From assembly GCF_036014015.1 (NCBI RefSeq), contig NZ_CP107905.1, positions 2,418,001-2,482,000 on the forward strand: a stretch of DNA of 64,000 bases, written 5' to 3'. The notes under the pieces are model-generated. The model did no database searches. It saw only the letters and a program-made list of their open reading frames with translations, and was not told the origin of the DNA. The stretch comes from Streptomyces sp. NBC_00457. GTDB taxonomy: Bacteria; Actinomycetota; Actinomycetes; Streptomycetales; Streptomycetaceae. The position numbers were made by a program, and so were the translations under genes. Below are positions 25,918 to 32,871 of the stretch, piece after piece; position 1 is the stretch's first letter, and every line of letters begins with the position of its first letter.

Positions 25918-26451
25918 ATGAGCGACCGCCCCCTGCTGCTCCTCGACGTCGACGGCCCCCTCAACCCGTACCGCGCCGTGTTCACCCGGCACCGGGGCTA
26001 CGTGACACGTCGCCTGCGTCCCACGACCTGGTCGGCCCGGCAGGCGCCGGGGTCGTGGCGGCTGCGGCGGGGGCTTCGCGTGCGGCTGCATCCCGGACAT
26101 GGGGCGCGGCTGCTGGCTCTGCCGTACGAGCTGGCCTGGGCGACGACCTGGATGCACGAGGCCAACGAGATGATCGCGCCGGTGATCGGGCTGCCGGGGA
26201 ATCTGCCGGTCATCGAGTTCACGGACCTGTTCGCCAAGGACCCCGACGGGCTGTACTGGAAGACGCGGCGGGTCGTGGAGTGGGCGGCCGGGCGGCCGTT
26301 CGTGTGGGTCGACGACATGGTCACCGATCTGGACGTACGGCATGTCGCCGAGCACCACGACGGGCCGGCGCTGCTGCTGCGGATCGACCCGCGCCGGGGA
26401 CTTCGGGAGGCGGAGTTCGCGCGGCTGGAACGGTGGGCCCATAGCCTGTGA
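25918..26451 (+). CDS. HAD-like hydrolase domain protein
   Basis: A 177-residue protein starting LLLLDVDGPLNPYR, the HAD motif I with the nucleophile/acid pair DxD. Motif II could be the ATTWMHEANEMI segment, and motif IV is FVWVDDMVTDLD. The cap is small. This group is common in actinobacteria and has no assigned substrate. It lies 21 bases after the aminotransferase gene and four bases before the phosphatase pseudogene, so the three likely shared an operon. Confidence 0.75.
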   Translation: MSDRPLLLLDVDGPLNPYRAVFTRHRGYVTRRLRPTTWSARQAPGSWRLRRGLRVRLHPGHGARLLALPYELAWATTWMHEANEMIAPVIGLPGNLPVIEFTDLFAKDPDGLYWKTRRVVEWAAGRPFVWVDDMVTDLDVRHVAEHHDGPALLLRIDPRRGLREAEFARLERWAHSL

Positions 26452-26454
26452 GGC

Positions 26455-26984
26455 ATGGATGATCTTCTGCTGGTCCGGCACGGGGAGACCGAGTGGTCCA
26501 GGTCAGGACGGCACACCGCTGGACCGACGTCCCGCTGACCGAGCACGGGCGGGAGGCGCGCGGCCTGGTCCCGCTGACCGAGCACGGGCGGGAGGAGGCG
26601 CGCGGCCTGGTCCCGCTGACCGAGCACGGGCGGGAGGAGGCGCGCGGCCTGGTCCCGCTGACCGAGCACGGGCGGGAGGAGGCGCGCGGCCTGGTCCCGC
26701 TGATCCGCTCGCACCGGATCGGGGCGGCATTCGTCAGCCTGCTGCAACGGGCGCGGGAGACGGCGCAGCTCATCAGGTTGCGGGAGATGCGGGTCGATGT
26801 GGATCTGCGGGAATGGCGCTACGGCAGCTACGAGGGCGTCACACCGTCGAGATCCAGCGCGAGCGGCCTGACTGGCTCTGTTCAGGGACGGGGGCTCGCC
26901 GAGGCCCCCGGCGAGCCCCCGGAACAGGTCGAGGGACTCGCCGACCGCATGCTCGCCAAGGCACGGAACATGGGCGACCGGTGA
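26455..26984 (+). pseudogene. Histidine phosphatase (phosphoglycerate mutase-like) pseudogene
   Basis: The ATG at 26455 opens DDLLLVRHGETEWSRSGRHT, with the intact RHG catalytic motif, but the frame hits TGA at 26536. One base appears missing near 26518, where ACCGCTGG replaces an expected ACCGGCTGG; shifting frame recovers WTDVPLTEHGREEARG. The segment LTEHGREEARGLVP is then present four times. IGAAFVSLLQRARETA follows normally. Two more single-base losses are likely near 26850 and 26873, before VEIQRERPDW-like and LFRDG-like text. The 3' half with the second catalytic His is gone. The losses could be genuine decay or, in part, assembly errors. Confidence 0.75.
26535..26699 (+). repeat. Four tandem copies of a 42-bp unit in the phosphatase pseudogene
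   Basis: Copies lie at 26535-26573 (39 bp, one GAG codon short), 26574-26615, 26616-26657 and 26658-26699; the last three are identical. Each encodes 14 residues, LTEHGREEARGLVP, a segment that normally occurs once in this family. Perfect identity shows a very recent expansion by slippage or unequal exchange. Confidence 0.95.
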
Positions 26985-27215
26985 TCGCGGGGTGGAACAT
27001 CAGGGCTCGGGCGTCTTAGCGCGGAACGGGCGTCCGGCCGCGTTCGGCCGCATGGCCGGGCCCTGCAGTCATAGCCCGATCCGGTTGGCTGCATGGCCGG
27101 ACCCCGAGGTCGTAGCCCTGTCTGCATCGACCCGATTGTCACACCGGGGTCGTAGCCTTCGAATGGGCTGACCGAGAGGTCGGGGACCGAGGAGAGGACC
27201 GGGGAGGAGTACGCC

Positions 27216-27851
27216 GTGACACGACCGCCGACCGCCGCGCAGCGGCGTGTCATCGACGCCGCCGATCCGGTGACCGGGCGGCTCAGGGGTACGGAGGCGC
27301 AGCTGGAGGCGCTGGTGAAGCGGGGGCTGGCCTTCCGGCATCCGCGGCCTCCGCACGATCACTTTCTGACACCGGCGGGGCATCGGATACGGGACGAGGA
27401 GCCCGAGGCCGCTCCGGAGCCGACCGTCCGGACACCCCCGGCGGCGACCGGGGTCTTCGCCGCCCGCGTCGGCGGCGAGGAGGACGTGCCGGAAACGGAC
27501 CCCTCCCGGGTCCGTGAAGTGCACAGCGCCTGGACGGGGCTGCTCGAGCTGCGCCGGATGACCAACCCCGATGGCGCCACCGACCGGCCGTGCGGCTGGG
27601 AACGCGGCCATCTGGTGCAGGCCGCCGCCCTCGCCCTGGAAGCGGCCGGGCATCGCCCCGCCGGGCTGGACTCCCCCGGTTACCGCGTGATCGCGACCCC
27701 GCAGCCGGAGGCCGTCGCCGTCTACGAACCGGACGTCGACGCGCTCCGCGCCTGCGCGGCGACGTTGGAGAAGGCGGGCTGGCAGGCCGGCGAGTACACC
27801 GAGCCGCGCACGAGGGTCCGATATCTGCTGGCGTCTCCGCGCCGGGCGTGA
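27216..27851 (+). CDS. Protein of unknown function, possible winged-helix N-terminus
   Basis: A 211-residue protein from a GTG at 27216, preceded by GGGGAGGAG at about ten bases. Residues 5-50 (AAQRRVIDAADPVTGRLRGT, then LVKRGLAFRHPRPPHDHFLTPAGHRI) read like a winged-helix unit ending at a template-like strand. The middle is Pro/Ala-rich. Residues 105-211 contain an alpha/beta part with VIATPQPEAVAVYEPDVDALRACAATLEKAGW. No catalytic motif is recognised. The 226 bases upstream contain only imperfect short repeats of a GTCRTAGCC motif. Confidence 0.55.
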   Translation: MTRPPTAAQRRVIDAADPVTGRLRGTEAQLEALVKRGLAFRHPRPPHDHFLTPAGHRIRDEEPEAAPEPTVRTPPAATGVFAARVGGEEDVPETDPSRVREVHSAWTGLLELRRMTNPDGATDRPCGWERGHLVQAAALALEAAGHRPAGLDSPGYRVIATPQPEAVAVYEPDVDALRACAATLEKAGWQAGEYTEPRTRVRYLLASPRRA

Positions 27852-27899
27852 AGAGGACTGCCGGGCGTGAAGAGGGCTAGCCGGGCGTGAAGAGGGTTA
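27841..27899 (+). repeat. Three tandem copies of a 19-20-bp unit at a gene end
   Basis: GCCGGGCGTGAAGAGG begins at 27841, 27860 and 27880, each followed by a diverged ACT, GCTA or GTTA. The first copy contains the last codon and the TGA stop of the gene ending at 27851, so the stop context has been copied twice downstream. Confidence 0.9.
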
Positions 27900-27968
27900 T
27901 GGGCATGCCAAGATCGATCGATCAGAACATCGACGATGCCGTGATGGCGAGTATGTGAAGGGAAAACC

Positions 27969-28391
27969 GTGAGCGAGCCGTTTTCCGTCCGGGTGACCGT
28001 CCGCGGGTACGAGACCGATGTGCAGGGTCACCTCAATCAGGCCGTGTACGTCAACTACGCGGAGCACGCCCGCTGGTCGCTGCTGAAGGAGGCCGGAATC
28101 ACTCAGTCCGGCCTCATCGCCCAGGGCGTGGGGCCTGTCGCGCTGGAGACCACCATCCGTTACCGGCGGGAGCTGGTCGCGGGCGACGAGGTCGAGGTGA
28201 CCTGCGCCTTCGTCTGGAGTGAGGGGAAGACCTTCCGCATCGAACAGACCATCCGCAAGACCGACGGCACGGTGGCCGCCGAGATCACGGCGGTCGGCGG
28301 ACTGCTGGACCTCACGGCCCGCAAGCTGGTCGCCGCACCGCACGAGCGGTTCAAGGAACTGGCCGCCGATCCGAGCCTGTTCGGTCTCTGA
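27969..28391 (+). CDS. Acyl-CoA thioesterase, hotdog fold (YbgC/FcbC type)
   Basis: A 140-residue single hotdog domain. YETDVQGHLNQAVYVNYAEHARW matches the 4-hydroxybenzoyl-CoA thioesterase-like signature, where an Asp in ETDxxGHxN is catalytic. LETTIRYRRELVAGDEVEV is the following strand pair. It would hydrolyse short acyl- or aryl-CoA in the cytoplasm. The GTG follows GAAGGGA by six bases. It appears monocistronic. Confidence 0.88.
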   Translation: MSEPFSVRVTVRGYETDVQGHLNQAVYVNYAEHARWSLLKEAGITQSGLIAQGVGPVALETTIRYRRELVAGDEVEVTCAFVWSEGKTFRIEQTIRKTDGTVAAEITAVGGLLDLTARKLVAAPHERFKELAADPSLFGL

Positions 28392-28542
28392 CCGAGCCGC
28401 TGCCGCGGGCGGTGACAGCGCCCCCGCCCTCGGCGGCTTCGCACCCTGGGCGGCGGTGACGGTGGCCACCTCCCGCCGCCTGCGGCCCGCCGCCCGCGGC
28501 CCAGTGAGTTCAACCGGCGTGCTTCACGATGAGCCGTCGGCC

Positions 28543-28944
28543 TCAGGCGTCCGTCAACTCCGGCTGGTGCTCGGTGTCGTAGGCCGCGCGGGACTCGGCG
28601 ATATAGACGCGATTGCGCTCCGCCCAGTCCGTCAGGCTCTGCAGCGTCTCGTGCAACTCGCGGGCGACCTGCGTGAGTTCGTACTCCACCTTGGGCGGCA
28701 CCGTCGGGTGCACCGTGCGGGTGACGAGGCCGTCGCGCTCCAGGTTGCGCAGCGTCAGGGTCAGCATGCGGCGGCTGATGCCCTCGATGCTGCGCTCCAA
28801 CTCGGTGAAGCGGATCGGGCCGTGCGCCGCGGCGACCAGGATCTGGACGCTCCATTTGCCCGCCACCCTGTCAAGAACTTCGCGGACCGGGCACGCGTGC
28901 GCGTTCACGACCTGGACGGTAACACCGGTGTTCCTCTGGGACAT
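28543..28944 (-). CDS. HxlR-family transcriptional regulator
   Basis: A 133-residue stand-alone HxlR protein. CPVREVLDRVAGKWSVQIL begins with the single N-terminal Cys typical of redox- or aldehyde-sensing members. FTELERSIEGISRRMLTLTLRNLERDGL is the recognition helix region and the wing carries PPKVEYELT. GGAGG precedes the ATG by seven bases. It is divergent from an MFS exporter gene that it probably regulates through the palindrome at 29011-29031. Confidence 0.9.
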   Translation of the reverse strand: MSQRNTGVTVQVVNAHACPVREVLDRVAGKWSVQILVAAAHGPIRFTELERSIEGISRRMLTLTLRNLERDGLVTRTVHPTVPPKVEYELTQVARELHETLQSLTDWAERNRVYIAESRAAYDTEHQPELTDA

Positions 28945-29010
28945 CGAACTGCCTCCTTACCCCCACCCCCATGGTCACCCACGATGTTCCCCGTTACAAG
29001 TCGTGCACCA

Positions 29011-29031
29011 ATGGGTCTCACGGAGACCCAT
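29011..29031. promoter_or_regulatory. Palindromic operator between HxlR and MFS genes
   Basis: ATGGGTCTC (29011-29019) and GAGACCCAT (29023-29031) form a perfect 9-bp inverted repeat with a 3-base centre. A partial copy of the right part (GAGACTCACGGAGA) follows at once. The site lies 35 bases before the exporter start, in the position of a repressor site. Confidence 0.7.
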
Positions 29032-29065
29032 GGAGACTCACGGAGAATGCGGAGGCCGGACCGCC

Positions 29066-30505
29066 ATGTCGTCCCTGACCGAGCGCCCCACCCACGCGCC
29101 ACACCGAACGTACTCCCGCTGGGCGTCCCTCGTCGTGCTGTGCGCGGGGACGCTGATGACGATCCTCGACGGCAATATCGTCACGGTCGCCATGCCTGCG
29201 ATCCAGAGCGACCTGGGTTACAGCGGTCCGGGCCTGGCCTGGGTCGTCAACGCCTATCTGATTCCGTTCGGCGGCCTGCTGTTGCTGGCCGGCCGGCTCG
29301 GTGACCTGATAGGGCGCAAACGGATGTTCGCCGCGGGGCTCGCGGTGTTCGCGGCGGCCTCCGTGCTGTGCGGGGTCGCCACCAGCCAGGGCGCGCTGAT
29401 CGCGGCGCGTGCCCTGCAAGGGGTGGGCGGGGCCATGACCTCGGCGGTCGTCCTCGGCATGCTGGTCGCGCTGTTCCCGGAGCCGCGTGAACAGGCCCGC
29501 GCGATCGCGGTGTTCAGCGCGGTCGGCGCGGCGGGCGGGGCGCTCGGCACGTTTCTCGGCGGGGCGCTGACGCAGGCCCTCGGCTGGCACTGGATCTTCC
29601 TGATCAACCTGCCGATCGGCGTGGCCGCATGGCTGGCGGCGCTGCGCGTCCTGGCGCCGGACCGGGGCGAGGGGCTGGGCCGGGGCGCCGACTATCCGGG
29701 AGCGGCGCTGGTCACCGGCGCGCTGATGCTCACGGTGTACGTCATCGTCGGCTCCGGCGACCGCGACCTGACCGCCACCCTGCTCCTGGCCGCACTCGCC
29801 GTCACCCTGTTCGTGGCGTTCACACTCCGCCAGGCCCGCGCCGCCCGCCCCCTGCTCCGGCTGCGTCTCTTCTCCTCCCGCCTGCTGACCGGCGCGAACG
29901 CCGTCCAGATCCTGATGATCGCGACCATGTACGGCTTCCAGTTCATCGGCGCCCTCTACCTCCAACGGGTCCTCGGCTACGGCGAGTTGGCCACCGGCAC
30001 GGCCTTCCTGCCGGCGCCGGTCGCGATCGGCGTACTGATGCTGGGCCTGTCCGCGCGGACCATCGGCCGCTACGGCGCGTACCGGGTCCTGCTGACGGGG
30101 CTGGCGTTCATCGTCGCGGGCATGGCCCTGCTGAGCCGCGCCCCCGTGGACGGCTCGTACCTCACGGACGTACTCCCGCCGCTCCTCCTGCTCTCCACCG
30201 GCTTCGCCGCCGCCATGCCCGCGCTGACCGGGCTCGCGATGTCCGGGGCCCACGAGGAGGACGCCGGCCTGGCCTCCGGGTTGTTCAACACCACGCAGGT
30301 GGTGGGAGGTTCACTGGGGCTCGCGGTGCTCTCCACACTGGCGGCGAGCCGGACGGACGGGCTGCTCGCCGGGGGCGCGGACTCGGTGACGGCCACGGCG
30401 GAGGGGTATCAGCTGGCGTTCCGGGTGGCGACGGTGATCGCGGTGGGGGCGCTGGTACTGGCGGCGGCCGTGCTGCGCACGCGGCAGGGCAACAGACTCC
30501 CGTGA
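29066..30505 (+). CDS. MFS drug exporter, DHA2/EmrB-QacA family (14 TM)
   Basis: A 479-residue transporter with about 14 hydrophobic segments. LDGNIVTVAMPAI near residue 36 is the DHA2 motif D1 region. GRLGDLIGRKRMF is motif A, and VGAAGGALGTFLGGALTQ is the antiporter motif C region. Such proteins expel hydrophobic drugs in exchange for protons. The ATG at 29066 has GGAGG ten bases upstream; longer in-frame reading overlaps the operator and the regulator gene. The divergent HxlR protein is the probable repressor. Confidence 0.93.
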   Translation: MSSLTERPTHAPHRTYSRWASLVVLCAGTLMTILDGNIVTVAMPAIQSDLGYSGPGLAWVVNAYLIPFGGLLLLAGRLGDLIGRKRMFAAGLAVFAAASVLCGVATSQGALIAARALQGVGGAMTSAVVLGMLVALFPEPREQARAIAVFSAVGAAGGALGTFLGGALTQALGWHWIFLINLPIGVAAWLAALRVLAPDRGEGLGRGADYPGAALVTGALMLTVYVIVGSGDRDLTATLLLAALAVTLFVAFTLRQARAARPLLRLRLFSSRLLTGANAVQILMIATMYGFQFIGALYLQRVLGYGELATGTAFLPAPVAIGVLMLGLSARTIGRYGAYRVLLTGLAFIVAGMALLSRAPVDGSYLTDVLPPLLLLSTGFAAAMPALTGLAMSGAHEEDAGLASGLFNTTQVVGGSLGLAVLSTLAASRTDGLLAGGADSVTATAEGYQLAFRVATVIAVGALVLAAAVLRTRQGNRLP

Positions 30506-30576
30506 CTGCCCGGACGGCGGCAAGAACGGCGGAATCCGGATGCGGGATCCCCGGCCACCTGGGAAGCTCCCACTCC

Positions 30577-31176
30577 ATGAGCGCACGACGTTCCAGACCC
30601 AGCCTCTACATCTCCGTCGACATCGAAGCGGACGGCCCGATCCCCGGTCCGTACTCCATGCTCAGCTTCGGCGCGGCGGTGGCCGGAGTGCAGGACGCCG
30701 ACGGGTTCACGCCGGCCGATCCGGTGGAGCGGACCTTCTATCGGGAGCTGCGCCCGATCAGTGCGGAGTTCGTGCCGGAGGCGCTGGCCGTGAGCGGGCT
30801 GGACCGGGAGCGCCTCGAGCGGGAGGGCGGTGAACCGGCCACCGCCCTCGCCGAGTTCAGCGACTGGGTGCGCGAGGTCAGCTCCGGGGCGCAGCCGGTG
30901 ATGTGCGGGTACCCGGCGTCGTACGACTGGACGTTCCTGTACTGGTACCTGATCCGCTTCACCGGCGCGAGCCCGTTCGGGCACTCCGGCTGCCTGGACA
31001 TGAAGACGCTGTACGCGACGAAGGCGGGGCTGCCGCTCAGGGCAGTTGCCAAGGGGACCATGCCGCGTGAGCTGCTGTCGCGCCGCCGGCACACGCACCA
31101 TGCGCTGGACGACGCGATCGAGCAGGCCGAGTTGTTCGCGAACCTGATGGCGTGGGCCGGTCCCGGCGCACAGTGA
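30577..31176 (+). CDS. DEDD-type 3'-5' exonuclease (DnaQ-like)
   Basis: A 199-residue RNase T/DnaQ-fold protein. Exo I is SVDIEADGPIPGPYSML with the metal-binding Asp-x-Glu, Exo II lies around GYPASYDWTFLYWYL, and Exo III is HTHHALDDAIEQAELF with His and Asp. It has no polymerase domain, so it acts alone, probably in RNA or DNA end trimming. The ATG at 30577 follows GGGAAG by nine bases. It converges with the permease gene. Confidence 0.85.
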   Translation: MSARRSRPSLYISVDIEADGPIPGPYSMLSFGAAVAGVQDADGFTPADPVERTFYRELRPISAEFVPEALAVSGLDRERLEREGGEPATALAEFSDWVREVSSGAQPVMCGYPASYDWTFLYWYLIRFTGASPFGHSGCLDMKTLYATKAGLPLRAVAKGTMPRELLSRRRHTHHALDDAIEQAELFANLMAWAGPGAQ

Positions 31177-31200
31177 GTTCCCCGACGCGCGCCCCCAGGT

Positions 31201-32568
31201 TCAAGGGGCGGCGGCGATGTGTTCGCCGGCCTCCATGGGATGGGTGACGTCCTGGGCGTCCCGCCGATTGCCCAGGTGGTTGAAGAGAAGGTTCAGGACC
31301 ACCGCGGCCACACAGCCCGTGGAGATGCCCGAGTCCAGGACGATCCTCGCCGTCTCCGGGAAGGCGTGGTAGAACTCCGGCGCGGTGATCGGGATGATGC
31401 CGACGGCCAGGGAGACGGCCACGATCAGGACGTTGTTGTCCTTCTCCAGGCCCGCCTTCACCAGGGTCTGGATGCCGCTCGCGGCGACCGAGCCGAACAG
31501 GACGACGCCCGCGCCGCCGAGCACCGGGCGCGGTACGACGGCGATCAGCGAGGCGGCGACCGGACACAGGCCCATCAGCACCAGGAATCCGCCGCCGGTG
31601 GCGACGACGTACCTGCTGCGGATCTTCGTCATCGCGACCAGGCCGATGTTCTGTGCGAAGGCGCTGCACATGAAGCCGTTGAAGAGCGGGCTGAGCGCCG
31701 AGCCGAGGGTGTCGGCGCGCAGGCCCGCCGCGATGGTCTTCTCGTCGGCGGGGCGATCGACGATCTCGCCCAACGCCAGCATGTCGGCGGTCGATTCGGT
31801 CATCGAGACCACCATCACGACGCACATCGACACGATCGCGGCGACCTGGAACTGCGGGGCGCCGAAGTGGAACGGCGTCGGGAAGCCGATGACGGCCGCG
31901 TCCGCCACCGGGCCGAAGTCCGTGGCCCCGAACGGGATCGCGACGAGCGTGCCCACGACCAGGCCGAGCAGGACGGCGATCTGCTTGACGAAGCCGCGGG
32001 TGAAGCGGCGCAGGAGCAGCACGATCACGAGCGTCGCCGCCGCCAGGCCCAGGTAGGTCGTCGAGCCGTAGTCGTCCGCGGCGGGGTCTGGACCCTGCGC
32101 CCATCCGAAGGCGACCGGCAGCAGTGACACACCTATCAGCGTGATCACCGTCCCCGTGACGACCGGCGGGAAGAAGCGGACCGCCTTGCTGAAGAAGGGG
32201 GCGGCGATGAAGCCGAGGAGCCCCGCCACGATCACCGCGCCGAAGATGATCGGCAGCGCGTCGGACTTGTCCTCGGTGGAGGCGACGATCGCGGTCATGG
32301 GGGCGACACCGGCGAAGGTGACGCCGTTGACGAACGGCAGCCGGGCGCCGATCTTCCAGACGCCGATGGTCTGGAGGAACGTGGCGAGTCCCGCGGTGAA
32401 CAGGCAGGCGCCGGTGAGGAAGGTCAGTTCGGTTCCGGAGAGGCCGATGGCCGCGCCGATGATCAGAGGCGGGGCGACGACTCCCGCGTACATCGCGGCC
32501 ACATGTTGCAGGCCGGTCGTCGCCATCCTGGCGGCGGGGAGTTTTTCGTCGACGGGGTGGGCGGACAC
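31201..32568 (-). CDS. Urate/xanthine permease, NCS2 family
   Basis: A 455-residue nucleobase:cation symporter with about 12-14 hydrophobic segments. The N-terminus QHVAAMYAGVVAPPLIIGAA is characteristic, as are NGVTFAGVAPMTAI (substrate helix region) and the TESTADMLALGEIVDRP segment. In TM10 the QNIGLVAMTKIRSRYV stretch fits urate/xanthine carriers (PucJ/PucK/UacT group) more than uracil carriers. The GTG follows GGAGGAG by seven bases. It lies next to 8-oxoguanine deaminase and uricase genes, consistent with uptake of purines for degradation. Confidence 0.9.
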   Translation of the reverse strand: MSAHPVDEKLPAARMATTGLQHVAAMYAGVVAPPLIIGAAIGLSGTELTFLTGACLFTAGLATFLQTIGVWKIGARLPFVNGVTFAGVAPMTAIVASTEDKSDALPIIFGAVIVAGLLGFIAAPFFSKAVRFFPPVVTGTVITLIGVSLLPVAFGWAQGPDPAADDYGSTTYLGLAAATLVIVLLLRRFTRGFVKQIAVLLGLVVGTLVAIPFGATDFGPVADAAVIGFPTPFHFGAPQFQVAAIVSMCVVMVVSMTESTADMLALGEIVDRPADEKTIAAGLRADTLGSALSPLFNGFMCSAFAQNIGLVAMTKIRSRYVVATGGGFLVLMGLCPVAASLIAVVPRPVLGGAGVVLFGSVAASGIQTLVKAGLEKDNNVLIVAVSLAVGIIPITAPEFYHAFPETARIVLDSGISTGCVAAVVLNLLFNHLGNRRDAQDVTHPMEAGEHIAAAP

Positions 32569-32630
32569 GGGCGGCTCCTCCGGTCGGTTGACAGCACGTC
32601 GGCTCTGACGTGGGTTTCAAGGAGGTGATG
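32569..32630 (-). promoter_or_regulatory. Structured 5' leader of the permease gene
   Basis: Read on the minus strand, the leader carries a CCTCC-containing segment (32622-32628) and a perfect hairpin CACGTC/GACGTG (32595-32600 with 32607-32612). The ribosome binding site GGAGGAG, just before the GTG, follows. CCTCC could pair with GGAGG and hide the start. Any regulatory role is inference; no known riboswitch class is recognised. The rest of the gap to 32791 shows no gene. Confidence 0.35.
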
Positions 32631-32791
32631 CGCGGTCGTGCGGGACCGTTTGGGGAGGGGGACGGGACCGTTCCGGGGCGCGCACGTCCATGCGCACCCC
32701 GGCGACGGCCGCCGCGAACCCTGTTGGGGTCCACGGCTACCGGCCGGGAGCCGTCCCTCCCGACCGGAGATCAAGTTGCCTTACGGCTAAA

Positions 32792-32858
32792 GCGCCCCTC
32801 GTGAGGAGCGCCCCGAAGGGGCGCGGGGAACTGCGCGACCAGCCACGACGGCGCCGCA
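32792..32858 (-). repeat. Dispersed Streptomyces intergenic repeat with terminator-like hairpins
   Basis: GCGCCCC (32808-32814), loop GAA, GGGGCGC (32818-32824) forms a tight hairpin. A second GCGCCCC at 32792 lets an alternative stem form, and on the minus strand the structure runs into TTT. The flanking GGGGAACTGCGCGACCAGCC is, from memory, found in many intergenic sites of Streptomyces genomes. It lies just past the end of the 8-oxoguanine deaminase gene, as a terminator would. Confidence 0.7.
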
Positions 32859-32871
32859 GACGAGCTACGAC

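Noticed and set aside
24895..26481. 528-codon open frame on the minus strand
   Set aside because: It spans the opposite strand of two real genes (aminotransferase and HAD protein) and has no recognisable motif.
26535..26699. CRISPR-like array
   Set aside because: The 42-bp units are directly adjacent with no spacers and are in-frame coding repeats of a phosphatase segment.
26985..27215. Possible regulatory RNA or repeat array
   Set aside because: Only imperfect short GTCRTAGCC and GCATGGCCGG repeats are visible; no stable conserved structure or promoter can be supported.
32610..32804. Small plus-strand frame next to the sequence AAGGAGGTGATG
   Set aside because: The ribosome-binding-like match is too close to the ATG, the encoded peptide is Arg/Pro-rich without pattern, and the region is better explained as the permease leader and a dispersed repeat.
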